From NCBI RefSeq assembly GCF_018691265.1, contig NW_024881272.1:23797323-23861322 (forward strand): a stretch of 64,000 bases of DNA, in the 5' to 3' direction. The position numbers and the translations under genes were made by a program. The DNA comes from Tyto alba. Its lineage: Eukaryota > Chordata > Aves > Strigiformes > Tytonidae. The notes beneath the pieces were generated by a model. The model did not search any database and was not told the origin of the DNA. It saw only the letters and a program-made list of their open reading frames with translations. Shown in pieces: positions 24,105 through 38,116 of the stretch (positions are counted from its first letter, which is position 1; each line of letters begins with the position of its first letter).

Positions 24105-27100
24105 AGAAAGCATGCTCCATCAATTAACTTTACATAATGCGCCTGCTTTCCTGGTACCTGATTTTCTTTAGTCATAGTCTAGAGATGAACACTGTTTTGT
24201 GTTCTGGAGGTCACTATCTGTGATAGTAGTCTCTGCAGTGGTGATTTTAAGTTACCCTCCACATTGATCCAGTTGTGGTAAAAGATCCTGTCAGTGGTTC
24301 CCTATTGTCTTCTGGAAGGTTGCAGATCAGCCACGGCAGAATCTGCTGATCCTTCAAACCTTGCCTCAAGAACATACAGAAGCTCCTTCTGAAGGAGGTC
24401 TTGTCCTTCCATCCTGGTGCCTGTGAGCAAGGTGCCAAATGCAAGTGCCCACCTCGGTAGCAGTGTAGTGTCCATCTTCTAGTAGAGTTCTAGCTCCAGT
24501 CAAAAAGATCAAGTGTCTCTCCCCTGCCCAGGCCATTAGCTTTTCTTGTTACTGCTCGTGGCTCCTGCTCCTAGCTTCCGACGAGGGTGCTAGACTAGAC
24601 AAACTGGCACTGAGGGCATCTGTGCCACCTCCATTTCTGCTGCGAGTCGACACTTGGCAGTCAAGTACTTTGTCTTATATTGATCTTCATTCAGCAGTTT
24701 TGAATGATAACACTGTGATTTCTGCAACTTCCAAACCTTGTTGATACTATGTGTTGTTGGACTGTGAGGGCTGCTGAAGAGATATCTCCCATTTGGCCAT
24801 TCATAATTTGTACTGAATGTCCTATATTGTTGTTTGTTTTCTTTGTGTTTTCTCCCTGAATAATGGGAAGAAGGAGCATCCCCATCCCAAATACTGCTAT
24901 ATGCCATCCTAAAGTAGTTGTATTTCATTCTTGAGCATTCACTATGAAGGCATTACTGATTAGCTGGCAAGATGAGAAAAAATTAATTATTTGAGTGCAT
25001 TAGTCAACAGTATTCCTTTAATGTGCTTTTCAATATAGTATAACGGATGGCTTCCAAGTAGTGTGGAGTGTTAACTTGTGGGTGGTAAAGCAAACTCCAC
25101 ATAAGAAAAGCCTGGTAGATGGGAGATTGCAGCCCTTGACATTAAATTCTTTGATCTCTTTTCTGAGAGTGTGGGAAGACAACCACAGTAACGTGTACTG
25201 TCCAGTAAAAGTCAATGTATGAGACAGGCCAAGGAGAGGACTGTGGCATGGTGCCATTAGAGGTCACAACAACCTACTGCTGTTACAGCAGACTAAGAGA
25301 AATAGCATTCCTGTTGGAGAGGGAGCCTACGGCCAATGCATCAAAAGAAATTCTTCAGATGAAGGAAAATTAAACAAAAGCGCTATTTTGTTAGCAAAGC
25401 AAGTTGCTTTCACCCTACAATTTGCTTCTTTCCTTACTCCACTCCAAAATACAATCTTCTGAAAGTTATCATAGTTCCCAGCTTGTAATGGTTGGTGGGG
25501 GCTCTCAGTAATGCCATGTCAAAAACTTCCCCAAGTCTAAATATAACCATCAGAATTTTCTGTTCATCACCTTTGTTTGTCTGCCACTGGTGTCTCACCA
25601 GCTTGTTGTCAGGTTCAAAGCTGTTTGGCACACGGGCTGCCTCGAGTTTGTGTGTTCGTTCCACATGCTTGTCCTGTAGTTTCTACAGAGGGATATAGTA
25701 AATAAGAGCAGAACTCTTTAGTTGAAAGGGACTCCCCTAACTGTGCTGATTGCAGTAAGGAGTATCTATCAGGAGAACTATTTGTTCACTGTAAACAATC
25801 AATTGATGTCGGTCTTCTTAATGTTCCTGTGTCACTTTTAATCTTTTGTAAGGAAATGAGACTTATTTATTCCTTTTGAATGATTGTTTCCTAAGAATGA
25901 TTGAACTAGTTGGCCAATATATTTAAGAAAGTTATATGATAGATATTTACAATCTCCCAAGGAAAGTGAAAGGGGACTAATTGTTCACAATCTTTTCCAG
26001 TATAAATGAAACTCAGAGAAGCCATATTCAAAATCAGGAAAGGGAAGTGATTGAAAGTCCATATGGATCCAGGAAGATTCTCAGCTCATGGAAGAAAAAT
26101 CACTGAGGGTTGCCTGATATATAGAAGCTATATCTGACGCATGAAATCCCTGATTTGAAAATAATTAAATGGTAGAAGAGAATTTCAGGGAAATACTATG
26201 TCTGTTTGCTTTGTTCTTATGTTCCTCTTAGGCATCTGCTTAAGGCCACAGCTAAAAGTCAGGATTTGGAGACAGATTGACATTTTGTTGGACCCATACA
26301 GCCATTCTGAAGTTACTGGTACATTTGTAAATCCAGACTAGCCAAAACATTGCTGCTTCTTGGCCCTGGACAGGTCATGGTAAAGGAGTTTGGACCTTTA
26401 TGGGGGAGAGATGTGGAAAAATTAGGGAGAAAAGACAAAATCTAGAAGGAAGCAGACTCAAAATTTCCATAGTCAATAGAATTATTTATATGTAATCATT
26501 GTGTTTCTACAATTTAATATGTATAATTTGTGTATGTGTCTACGCTTGCATGACTTATACCATCTGGTTGCTGCAGCATTCACTGAGTATAAATGTAGGT
26601 TGTGGCTCCATGGGCATTTCTTTAAGCAACTATGTTGGTTTAATTGGATTCTGCCATGAAGAAAGTCAGACTGAGGAACTGAACTTAAACTAAAAGTAAC
26701 CCAGGAAAATAAAGAGCATCAGTTTTAACCTGGTTCTGTTCCTGCATCCAGTTCACTGCTCAGCTGCATAAAAGCTTGTCTGAAAACAAACATTGGCAGC
26801 AGCATTGGCTTTTTAATGTCTGAAGTGTTTGTGAAACTGCAATCTCGGTAAAGTGGGTATGAAACCACTGCCTTAAACTGTACTGTGTTTATTCCCTGTC
26901 ACTCTCTCTGTGCAAGGCATTTGCACACTGCATCAGAATCTGGCACATAACGTGTCTTTGTGGCCAGTGTGTGAAGGTCATTTTCCAGACAAAATAGGAA
27001 TGTCCAAGTTAAAGTGTTTATTCCTAATGTGAATCTTATTTCAGTTCCTCCAAGTAACTGCTTCAGATGCTTTACATCACTTTGTTTTTCATTTCCATTA

Positions 27101-27143
27101 GAAGTGAGAACTTGTTCCTAATGTTGTCTTCCTTTCTCCCCAG

Positions 27144-27207
27144 ATAATCTGATCAAAGCCATCCTGTCAGCAACCAAAGATTACCGTCTAACTCCGGCTC
27201 TTGACAG
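27144..27207 (+). CDS. ST3GAL3: ST3GAL3 internal exon B
   Basis: This 64-base exon encodes Asp-Asn-Leu-Ile-Lys-Ala-Ile-Leu followed by SATKDYRLTPALD and the first two bases of a Ser codon, about residues 133-154 of human ST3GAL3. It is the short stretch just before sialylmotif L in the Golgi-luminal catalytic domain. A long pyrimidine run ending ctccccag precedes the exon and the donor is gtaaga. It enters in phase 1, joining the G that ends exon A to make GAT, and leaves in phase 2. Compared with the human protein as remembered, Ala replaces Val and Asp replaces Glu in the SVTKEYR stretch, both conservative. The exact join to both neighbours and the strong splice sites make the call secure. 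Confidence 0.95.
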
Positions 27208-30200
27208 GTAAGATGAGACCTTTTAGAATAGAAGGAGTGGAAGTGAAGTCCTAAATAAATTTTGCTAGATATTTTTGCCAGAAATTATTGCCAATAAATT
27301 TGGCTGTGCTTTGGATGTAGATCAGGAGCTGGAAACTGAGTCCTCTTTCCAGTAAATCAGTAAACTCAGGAGACCTCTGTTAAGTCAAACATGAGTAGAA
27401 GAAAGCATTTACCTTTTGTCTATTTCTTAATCTTTGTTTCATATGGTGTTACAATACACTTTTTCAAATTAGTAAATAGCAGGTTTTCAGTAAGCACATT
27501 CTTTTTTAGGCTTTCTGACAAAGCAACAGGATCACAATAAACTCTTAGAAGAAGGGACTGGCTTGTTTTAACAATGTTTCACTATACCTCACTCTTAAAG
27601 CAGGAATGTGTGATTGTGTTGGCCAAGCCTGTGCCAGGATGCAATAGCAGTCTCCTGGGTCCTGTGGCATTTGAACTGATGCCTTTAAAAAAGCTCCTTT
27701 GATTCCTCAGTCCTGTTGTAGAGGTTAAGTCTGAAACCCACTGGTATGTTTACAATCAACTTCCCAGTCATAGTCCTTTAGTCTTTCCTACCCTTGCTTT
27801 TCTGTCATTCCTTCCCTTTGCCCTGCAGTTTTGGTTTAGAGCCACCTCCTTATTACAGGTAATTTCTTTCAGAAGCTGTTAGAGGTTTTTACCAGACATG
27901 ATTTCTTTTCAAAGTCCTGGTACTGCTTCTTTCCAAGCAGTGGTACTTCCCTGAACCCAGGCTAACAACACAGTTCCTGCTTTCTAAACACATTCATTGG
28001 TTTTATTTCCTGATCCAGCTCACCTTCTGCTCACTTTTATGTGACAAAGTTCATAAGCTTTTCCAGCCTTTCCATAGGTCTCCTCATCTCTCATGTTGAT
28101 TGTAGAGCTTACACTTGTGTAGTTAGAGTTGGGAGTTACTTTCTGTGTAAAAGTTCATTCTTAGTTTTTTTGCAGTCTATGTGCTAATTTAGGTTGCTTT
28201 GAAGTTTGCCTTGCCTCACAGCAATGCCAGATAGGGCTAGCCTTCAGAGTCTGGATTAATTTGAGAAATGATGTCCAGAAGGCAAAATCATTTTACAAAT
28301 GACCTTCTTTAGAGATTTTGCACACAACTGAGTCTTGCCCATCTGGGGTTTATCTCAGCTCTGGTCGGAGAGTTAAGATTTTAATCTGTTGAAAAATCCA
28401 TGTATAGACTCTTTCAGAAGGTTGCTCATGGGAAATTAGTATTAATGACAGAAGGCAGGTGGAAGATTCTTGCAGTGAAGGTTAATATAATTGTGACCCT
28501 TGCTGCTCACTTGTTTTTTGAGGAGTGGAATATTTCAAGTTTTTTAAAAGTAATTCCTCAGGAGGTTGTGAAACATAGCCACTCTAGCATGAGCTGCTCA
28601 CTTTTGCTTTATGTTCTTTATAATGGGTTTGGTGCAGAGATACAAAAGACCTAACACTCAAGCCTTCATGAATTGTATGCAAAGTCCCTGAGATTTTTTG
28701 TGATAAATGCAAAGCGGTGGATGTTAGTTGTGTAAGACATACGCCTCACAGTCAGATTCCTCCCAAAGCCCTTCCAAGTGAACAGGTCTTGAGAAAGATT
28801 AAAATTTAAAGTGATATGGGAGAAAGGGACAAGAAAGGCTTGGAATAGCAAGCTGCAAAGTGAGAGCCTATAGTAGTAGGTGGATGAAGTTGCAACATAG
28901 GTGTTATTATGAGAGAGAGCTTGGGTACTGTAGGAGGTGTTAAGGCTACCACGGTGCTGCTCTTGGAAACCTGCTTGGTGAGTAGGGCATAGATCAGGAC
29001 TTGGGTATGCTTCCAGAAATGTTCTTCAGGTGTGATCGTCAATGAATTACAGGACTGGCAGCAACTGGTGCCTGCCATTTTGGATTCCAGAAGAACTGAT
29101 GGAGCAGACTGATGAGGGAAGGTTAGCTGCTTTCTCATCTTGTCTCAAGCTCAAAGCAGAGCCCAGCAGTTCCTCTCTGCAGCAGCTCCAGTGTGCTGGG
29201 AGCAGGGCCTTGGGGTTTGGCTCACTTCCTTACTGCTCACTGGTCAAGGAGAAAGGCCAAACCTCTCCCTTTGCTCACCACCTTGGAGCAACTGGAGAGG
29301 GCCTGACTTAAGAGACCTTTAAAGGTCCCTTCCAACCCAAACCATTCTGATTAAGGACTGAAAAAATGTTTTATTGTGAAAGTTAGGTAAGAGACGCAGC
29401 TAAAGTCTGTGAGGTACAAGGGATCAGACTTAGGAGATCCTGTGAACCCTTCCACTTGGAGGGTCTCAGAAGTCTTGTGAGCTGATTCTAGCAGTAGGGA
29501 AAAAGCTCAAGGTCCATGCTCTCTTCAGGATGGAGTTAACACCAACATTTTCTCTACTGGCAAAGCCAGTTTAAGAAGGTATATCTGGTGTTGCTGCCTG
29601 CTCTCGGGCTGTAGCTCCCTACCTTCTCCTTGTGCTGCTGCTATTGTTTGAAGAGAGACTTTAAAGTGGGTCACTGAAACAATTCCAGTTTAAAAGTTTT
29701 TCTCCTAGCTCAGGTCATTCCAGTGACCCCATTTACCAAGCTCCCCTCCCACTGAAGAGTTGTGCTGGCATGGCACTGCAACGGCAGCACCAGAGGCAGA
29801 GGGCTGGGGATGGGTGGGGAGAGCGAACGCTGCGGTGCCTATTGAAGCAAGTGTTCATGTAACCAGGCTCTGAATGCAGCTTTCCCAGGGGAAGGGTGGG
29901 AGAGGCAGGAGAGGCGAGGTCAGAGCAGTGCGTGAGAGCATAGGAAGGAGAGGGGATTAGAGTTGTACGGCAGGGGATCTATACCAAGCCTTTGGTCTTG
30001 TCCCCACCCAAGCTTCTCCATTTCTGTCCTCCTTCACAAAGCTATCCCTTGAGATGTTACCTTCCCTTGCGTCCCATAAGCCCTGGGAATGAACTTGTTT
30101 GATTATCCCTGTGCCAAAAGGGCATCCTGATGCACTTTCCCGACACAATGTACCGACATGCTGCTTAAACGAGGCAAACGCGATCCTTCCGGGTATGCGT

Positions 30201-33200
30201 ACACCTTTCATCATCCCAAAGCAGCTTTGCCAATTCACTCCAACAAAAATCCCTCCATTGTGAGTAGAGTTGTGTTAAAAACTAGCAGCCCCTGAAGGGC
30301 ATGTGAACAAATGCTACAGTTCACACCTGTAACATAGTGTAAGTCATGCCATGCTTTCTTAGTTTTCTTCATGACTCCTTATTATGGCACCTTAGTGTTG
30401 AACTGCTTATAGTAACTTGCTTCTGCTACAGGGCGGGAGGTATGTAAAGCTGCCCTTGTGTTTCTGAGGGCAGTTGCAACCCAAATCTGAGCTTTTCTGG
30501 AAAAGGGGACTTTCTCTAGAATCAGTGTCCTCTTCCTTCAGAACTGGCAGGTCTTTCTCTCATCTTTGACACTTCAGAGTTCTTTTTCCCTCTGCCTTCC
30601 CCAGGCCCATTTATATCACTGACATTTTCACTTATTGCTTTAGTGGCTCCTCCAGTGGCCCACCCCTCATTCTGCAAATCAGTCAGGGCTTGGTTTCTAG
30701 TTCCATGGCTCTTCTGCTGGCTGGACTTCAATGAATTTTTGGGTTAAATATCTGCAGTGATGTCCTGTAAATTTCCGATAAAAAGACATAAGTGTAAAAA
30801 CCTGACTGACCCTTTTGTATTGCCTCCAGGTTGTAATGAGGGAAAACTGAGAGTTTGAGCTTATAACTAGCACAGTATTTACTAATGCAATATATAAACA
30901 AGTGAGGGAGGAATTTGGTAGAGGAGGAGCGGAGATGTGTGTGTCCCTCTGGCTCAGGTTGATAGCACCAGTTCAAGTAGCAGCAGCCAGATCAAACCAG
31001 AATATGCTAAGCCTCCCTAAGCACCAGTTACCCTAAAGATGTATTTTTAAATTATTCTGTTATATCTTTCCTCAAAGCCTTTAGTTCCAAAGTTGCGTAA
31101 AGGGAGGCTTTGTGGTTTTTCTCCCCTGACAAATCCTTTAAATGCTTTGATAAGAGAGGAAGAGGAAGTAGCAATTGCTACAATGCATACATGTGTTTAC
31201 AGTGCTATATTGTTTAAGAAGATCTGTGTGAATTCTGGTTTTGGTATAGATGAACTCAACCTCCGAGCATCTGTGTCAAGAGGCTGTACACCTGGTTGCA
31301 GCTCCCAGCCTAGGGCTTTAGGGAAGGTCTGTCTGGTGCAGAAAAAGTCCATGACCCTCCTTCATACCACCCTGGTAGCAAACTGGAACCTGGGCTGTGT
31401 CCAATATGTTCAGTCCTTGAGCACTTCTGGAAAAGAAATACAGCTTTGATGTATTATGTAAACAAGCAAAAAGGTGTTTGCACACTTCTTTGTGGAGAAA
31501 CAATTGAGCTGTAACTGATGCTGCTTGCACAGTGTGTTTCTTCAGCCAGAAACTTGCCTGGAGCCAGCAGTGACTTTGCAGGTTTCCCATGCCCAGGCAC
31601 TGTCAGTCGGTGCTGGCTGTGAAGGAGCCTGGCTACGCTGGAGCCAAGTGTCCAAACTTCTGGTCCGGATGTGAGATCAGGTGCCTGACATCCCTGCTGA
31701 ATGCTTCCCTTTCACAGAGCCATCAGGGTGGCCCTGGAATCCTCCCACTGTGCCACAGTGTGACTGCCAAAGCTGGTGAGAGCAAGCCAGCTCACCTTTC
31801 TGCCTGGCTTGATGAAAACAGTCCTGGCTGCTCAGACTTGATGTACACTCCTGATGTGCAGAACCCAGGCCAAGTCCAAGACTCACAGTATCTTCATCAT
31901 GTGCACCTGAATAAAGCAATCTGTACCTGAATACTGACTTCTGAGTGTGCAACAGAAACTTACAGATTTGCAGTGAGAGTAGGCAAAGTACTTCTGAAAG
32001 AAATTTAAGAAAAATCTAGAATTTTGAGAAAAAAATCAAAGATTAGACCATAGCATCAAAAAGACACTAATGGAAAAATCTCATATGTGGACTTGAAGAA
32101 AAAGCAGGACGCATTTAAATGTATCAAGACCACAGGGGTATAAGAGTGGTTCAGACATGAAGCTGGGAAAAGGTGATTAAACTGTCAGTTATGATGAGTA
32201 AAGGCAGAACCATAAATGGTTAAGTATTTGTTTCAATTTTGGGTATAAAGATAGAATGAGGTCGTCCCATTTTACAACAATGATGAAATACTTTGTGTAT
32301 TTTTATTACTAATTGTGAGGAATGTTAAATGACAATTACATGCCTTTTTAAAATCAGTAAGCACTGAAGAGTATTTAAAGAGTTAAATAAAGAATAGAAT
32401 TCTTTTTGTTATTACTGTTTGCTTTTTAACCCTTTTTGGAATGTTGGCTAGAATATCAAATGTTGTACCATTTCTGGAGAAATATGGGAGATGACAAAGA
32501 GGTGGCTGTAAGTTGATTAGCTCAGTTTTGCAGGAAAAATCCTGATAAGTTAGGTATGGGACAGAGCTAGGATGGCAGCATAATTGATAGGCATTATCTT
32601 GGGTTTTGTGGAAGTTAAATCTTGTCATGTAGAGTATATATTTTTTTAGATCAACTAGAAGCTTGATTGATAAAGCTAACTTTTTAACGAAAGGCATTAG
32701 TTATTTGTCTCTGTCTTTTATATTCTGATTCTACACAACACCATTGTAGACATATCCTTTTTAGGAGTGGGATATGTCACACAGCTTTAAAAGTTACTGT
32801 CAGAGTTGAGAATTAATCCTCTAGTGAAACTTCTAGTGTAATCCTGCTGGCAGGTGTTCTCACCAGTTAAAACCAATCTGTAGGAAATGTAAAATTACAC
32901 TAGGAAGATTTGCCAGAGCCAAAGACTGGGAAAGTAAGGAGTAGGAGGGCCAGGTCAGTCTAGACCTTTTTGTAGGGCCCTTCTCTGAACAGTCTTTTAC
33001 TGGAGACAAATCAAAAGTCAGGTATCTCAGAGGTGACAATCCAAATCGTGCTTATGATATGAGGATTATATTCTGCCAGCCAGTGACTATAAAAAGAGCA
33101 TTGGAATGATATACATAAAATCTCTGTATAAAAAGGGCCCCTGCCTTGAACAGCATTAGCTCCGCATGCTGGTCTTCTGGAGTCAGTGCTTCAGAGACCT

Positions 33201-35293
33201 GGGGAGAAGTTGAAAATGGTTCAGAGAGGTACTGCACATGTGACTCAAGATCTAGGAGAGCTGCCATACCATAAGAGATGTGATGAGCTCAGTCTGGTTT
33301 GTATGGTCAGGAGAAAATTAAGACTGGGCTTCAGTCAGTCTACAAGTACTGTGTGGGAACAGGGCCATGAAGAGAGGCCACTGGAACATCTCTGACTGGT
33401 GGAACTGGTTCTTTTATCTCATGTGTCCTGGCTCATGCTCACCAGTCTGACCCATGACTGATTATCCACCTAGAAGCAGATGTTTACACACAGTGGTTTG
33501 TCAGTAAGTGGATCACATGGAGATGTGGAAGGGACTACTGACAGTAGATGGTGCTTTAATTTAGCAGAAAAGGGAAGAATGCGATTAAGTGATTTGAGGC
33601 TGAAACTAACACATCTGTGTTCAAAATTGGTAGGAGCTAGCATCCTCACAGTAAGTGGGAAAGGAATAAAGGGGATTGTCTATTGCTTACAGCCTTTGGA
33701 TTTCAGCATTATATTTGTCTTCAGAATGTAAAATTAAGAAAAGTCATGGCTCAGAGACAACTGGGTAGAGAAATTACAGAATTTCACCCAGCAGGCTGTT
33801 GTTTAGGAGATCAAATTTTCTTATTGTAGTCACCAAAAGAGCTTATTCCCATCTGAAATTCACTTGGCCAGAACTGAGCTATGTCTTTTTCCCTCTTGCA
33901 GCACCTTTTCCTTAAAGATTTTGACAAAACTGTTACCATCTTTGTCACTCAGTTGGGTTTATGTGAGGCTGACTCTTTCCCTTCCCCGAACCAGATCTTG
34001 TCTCTGCTTTCTCCTTGTTGCCAAAACTGGGTTTTATTTCTGTGCCATTGCCTATAAAGTTCTTGCTCTGTTGTGATTTGTTTATCACAAGCAACCACAC
34101 TTCTTCGGCCCTTAGGGACATGAGCACTGGGCTAATATGTCCGTCTTCCTGAGGAGGCTATTTCTTTTGGAAAAGCTGGCATCCATAGCAAAACTTTATC
34201 TGGGCTGGGGAAGCTATTCCTGAGAAATTCTTGGTGCTGTTAACTCTGTGCATATCTCCAGCTCGCGCCTCTGTCATCAGGGTAACCCTCAGTGGTTTAG
34301 CTGAGTTTTTAAGTGCGCTCCAGCCCCGCTCTACAAAGACAGAGCCCACATAAGTAGAGCTTTCCTCACACTGGCTCTTTAGACTGATCACAGTGAGGAC
34401 AGTCTAGAAGAGACAAGTCGGCTGTGCCTGGGACTAAGAAGGGCGCCTAGCCCAGAGATCTGCTCCAAACAACTGATTGCCTTGGACCTTTTCCGAAAAA
34501 GGCTCTGCAGACACGTATTCCTTCAGTGAACTACCAGAGATGGAGGCACACTGCCAGAAGAGCCAGCTGCGTTTGGAATTAGATGGCTGGAAAGAAGTCC
34601 TCTCTCTGTCTTCAAAACGAAATCACTTTTAAACATCTGCTGCAGAGAGTTCTCGTGACTTGTGGTTCCACGAGAAACTGTTCTCTTCCTTTTCTTTCCT
34701 GTTTCTTTGTTAATTAAGGTTATTTTCCTTTCCCTTCCTCACCCATTGTGTCTCCATATATGTTTCCTACTGGACAGGAATGAGGGAGGATCCTTTTTCT
34801 ATCCATTTAGTGGTTTTCTGTCTCTTAAAGTCTTAAGATAACTGTAGCAATTTTGCACTCAGCAAGGTGAGCACACCCCAGATAACCTGGCAAGATCTGC
34901 TTGCACTCAGAAAATTGCTTGAAGAAAGGACTTCCTCACTAAGCCTTTGGTTTATTGTTATTTCAGTGCTAAATGAATAATGAGAAGGTTTAAGTAAACA
35001 GATGGGTTTGATTCAAGCCCATTATACCAGGGGTGTGGGGGGAGAGGAGCTGCTTGTCCTGACAGCTCATCTCATTAGGCCACACGTGGTGTGAGGTATT
35101 GAAAGCAGTTTATCACATGTAATGCCTGGGCATGATGGGGTGAGCTGAGGATCAAGTGTATCTCTGCCCTCCCCTTAATTCTTAATATTCCAAAAGGATT
35201 CCCGTAGTTCTCAGGTGCAAACTAAATATGTGCAGCTTGGTGCGTTTGAAGTTACATTACAAAAATCACTTCTTTCCTCTGTTTCTTCCACAG
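27208..35293 (+). other. ST3GAL3: ST3GAL3 intron B-C (8.1 kb)
   Basis: Bounded by donor gtaaga and acceptor cttccacag, splitting a Ser codon after its second base (phase 2). The only repeat I can name is a CR1 3' tail ending at 29352. A GC-richer part lies at about 29700-30240 and another at about 31540-31900. Both have open frames on each strand but no protein I recognise. Nothing else stands out. Confidence 0.9.
29225..29352 (+). mobile_element. CR1 LINE 3' end, plus orientation
   Basis: The stretch gacctttaaaggtcccttcc followed by aacccaaaccattctgatt is the standard 3' end of avian CR1 elements in sense direction, with the terminal octamer reduced to a single degenerate unit. The 5' part of the fragment is not clear and the start given is an estimate. 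The 3' end at about 29352 is firm. Confidence 0.8.
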
Positions 35294-35389
35294 TCTCAGC
35301 TGCCGGCGATGTATTATTGTGGGAAATGGTGGAGTACTTGCAAATAAGTCGTTGGGGTTAAAAATTGATGACTATGATGTTGTTGTCAG
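35294..35389 (+). CDS. ST3GAL3: ST3GAL3 internal exon C (sialylmotif L core)
   Basis: This exon encodes a Ser-Leu-Ser-Cys-Arg-Arg-Cys start, then IIVGNGGVLANKSLG and a C-terminal KIDDYDVVVR, about human residues 154-186. It holds most of sialylmotif L, the large motif shared by animal sialyltransferases that binds the CMP-sialic acid donor. The Gly-Asn-Gly-Gly turn is present, as is the Cys-Arg-Arg-Cys pair; in this family one L-motif cysteine normally forms a disulfide with a cysteine of sialylmotif S. The acceptor is cttccacag and the donor gtgagt. Length is 96 bases and the exon is phase 2 at both ends, so skipping it would keep the frame while removing the donor-binding motif. No stop or frame disruption is visible, so the exon looks functional. 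Confidence 0.97.
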
Positions 35390-38116
35390 GTGAGTCTCTG
35401 GCATCACAGTTTTCATGTTATATGTTCAGTTTTTGTATCAGTTCACATGCCATGCAGGCAGACATTAAACCTACAGTAGTGTTGATATCCATTTGTATGG
35501 AAGTATTAACTACTATGGAGGGGAAAAAAATGAGCTTATAAATGTTTATTATAAATTATGATCATATCAAAGGGTAAAGGCACTCCTCATGCATTCCATT
35601 TTCCACAGCTGTTTGGGAATGTGGTATCCCCTGTGGTTGCCCTTGAGCCTTCTTTTCATAGCTCCTTTCTAAAAGCTGATGCTTTTGTGACACCCTTAGG
35701 TGGTGAAGCAGTAAAATGTACTGTTAGATCTGCTCCCAGATATATCCTCTAGGTAGCACAGGGAAGTATTATTGGTCATACATGTGTATCATTCCCCGGG
35801 ACCTACACTTCACAGTTAGGATGGGAAGAACTAAGAATGGTGCAGCATAGAGCCTTAGGAAGCAGTAAGTCTCCATGAGTGAGGACCCATTAATGAAAAA
35901 CAACTGTAGGTGCACTCTGGAAACTCAGAATACTTTGCCTCTGTTTCACTACGGATCATGATGTTAAATAAGGGAGCAGAGGCAGAGTAGCACAGGAAAG
36001 GACCACAGAGTTAGGACTTCTTGGTTTTGCTGAGGACCCAGGTCATCGCCATCTCGGAATGCTTGAAAAACGTGCTGATATGTGAAATCACAGGTCCAGT
36101 CATAACTCTTAGTAATAAATCTGTCAAGTCAGGGAGGTGTTCTGGGTGACTAGAGATTAACAAACATAATAACTGTACTAATGGAGAGTGAGAGAGAAAG
36201 TGTGTGTAGGAGGGATGGAGGACATGCTTTAGGGAGCTACAGACCCATTAGTCTGACTTGAAAAATATGCAGAGCTTTATAGCAGGTTCTGAATTGTGAG
36301 TAATAAAATATTACGATGGTAAGTAGGAAAAGTAGGATAAAGCACAGTATAAGGTTTTATAAAGACTAGTTTCGTATAGTCTAAGTTAGCAATTTTTTCT
36401 TTAGTAAGATAACTAATTTTATATTAAAGGGAATGTAGCCAATATCATCTCTCTGAACTTTAGTCAACCATGAGATGTGGTGGCAAATAGCAAATTCTTA
36501 GCTAAGGTGGAAGAAAGAAAGGGATTAGTAAAAGAATTTAAGGCATGGTGAAAGTATTACTTAGCACGGTCTCCTTTCTCTCCCATGTGCTAGTAATGGG
36601 CACACGAGGAAAGGATAGAACATACACAGAGTAATAAATACCCTCCAACTCTGGACAAAAAAGCCAAGATTCCTTTCAGTCCTTTGTTCCTGTGAATGGT
36701 TCCCTGCTTCCTCAGAAGTGCTCTGGACACAGGGATGACTGTTCAGAACAGGATAAAGCTTTTACAGCCCTTCTAGTTTATCCCACTACCAGCTGTTAGC
36801 AAAGAGCTCTTACTACTCATCATAGTCTGGTGACTTGCAGTTATTTGAACTGAATTAAAATTCAGTTATAGGCTTTTCTTGTGCTCAGACTGTTCAAAAA
36901 GTAGCAAGAGAACAGTTTCAATCCATCTGGAATAAGCCACCCACTAAGATTTATATCAGAAAGTCCACTATTTAATTTCCAAATAAAAAGTTCAACCTTT
37001 TCTCTCCAAATCAGTAAATCTAAGTCAGTTTGCAAGCTGAGAGGATAAGAGGGCAGCTAAGCACCTGTGCTGTTTGTGAGATGGATAAAGGAGAGAAAAC
37101 TCAGCTATAAAGGTTAAATGAAGCCAGGTGCTTGAGTGTGGGACTGAGGAGGTGAGATCAGACTTCTTAAATACATCCAACTGCTTCCGTTGCTCCTGTG
37201 GAAGACCCTTGTATTATAGCATCCTTTTTCATGGGTTCCAAAACTCCTTTGAAGGATCAGATTTGCGACCTAGGAGGTGAATTTTAAGGGGAAAAGTACA
37301 TTTGTGGACACAGGAGAAGTGTTCCAGCAGTACATGGAGTTTTTTTATGCCTTGCGTAGAGGCATTTTTGATCCATGTGAGGATCGCTGATTGCACAAAA
37401 GTTTGATCTTGTGGTGAAGAGAGTCAGATCAGCTTTATCAGTTCTAAACCAGTGTGGACTGGGTTAGTTACTGTTTTTCTTTAACTGTATATTATCAGAT
37501 TTCAGTTCAGACATTATTCCCAGCTGTCACACTGTTTACCTGGCAGGAGCTTCTTGCAGCAGTCAGTCATCAGTGCTCTAAAATGTCTTCTTAGAATAGA
37601 TTGCAGACAGGGGAAAAACAAGTGTCTATCAGAAATTCCTGGTTAGAGTGAGATGGATATTCACCTGATGATGATACTTTAGTGATATTTGAGAGTGGCT
37701 TCATGATGCCAAGATTAGGAGTCAGTGTCTCTAAACTCCCTGTGTTGTCAGTGAACACACAGAGGAAAACTCTGAAACTTCTTATGGAGAAAACTGTCTG
37801 TCCATGGGCAGTACAGGGATGCCTGGCATCCAACTGAGGTTTTCTAAGATTTAGCCGTGTTTATAACCACCAGCATGTCCTGACTGAGAAGGGTTCAAGC
37901 TGTGTAGTATACACCTTGGTGAACACAGGTTGTGGCTGCCAGAACATTTCCTGCTCCATTGCCAGCACTGCCCCTGGGGCACTGACCGTGGGGCTGAGTG
38001 TGCTGGTTAGCAGGACTGCATCACTGTGACTCCGTCAGCAACTCACACTCTGGCCCTTTGCTGGAGACCTGAGTTCATTTCACTCGGGGAAATGGTTTGT
38101 TTTGTTTCCGGTCTAG

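Larger units (their letters stand above)
12558..27143 (+). other. ST3GAL3: ST3GAL3 intron A-B (14.6 kb)
   Basis: Bounded by donor gtatga and acceptor ctccccag, interrupting an Asp codon after its first base (phase 1). Contents that can be named are a two-copy tandem duplication (17743-17918), two A-tracts (20407-20420 and 20467-20488), a dispersed repeat pair (about 23055-23192 and 23986-24104) and a short AT/TG-rich purine-pyrimidine stretch near 21897-21932. The rest is AT-rich unique-looking sequence. Open frames of 60-174 codons occur on both strands, but none has a recognisable domain or a supporting splice or promoter context. Confidence 0.9.
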
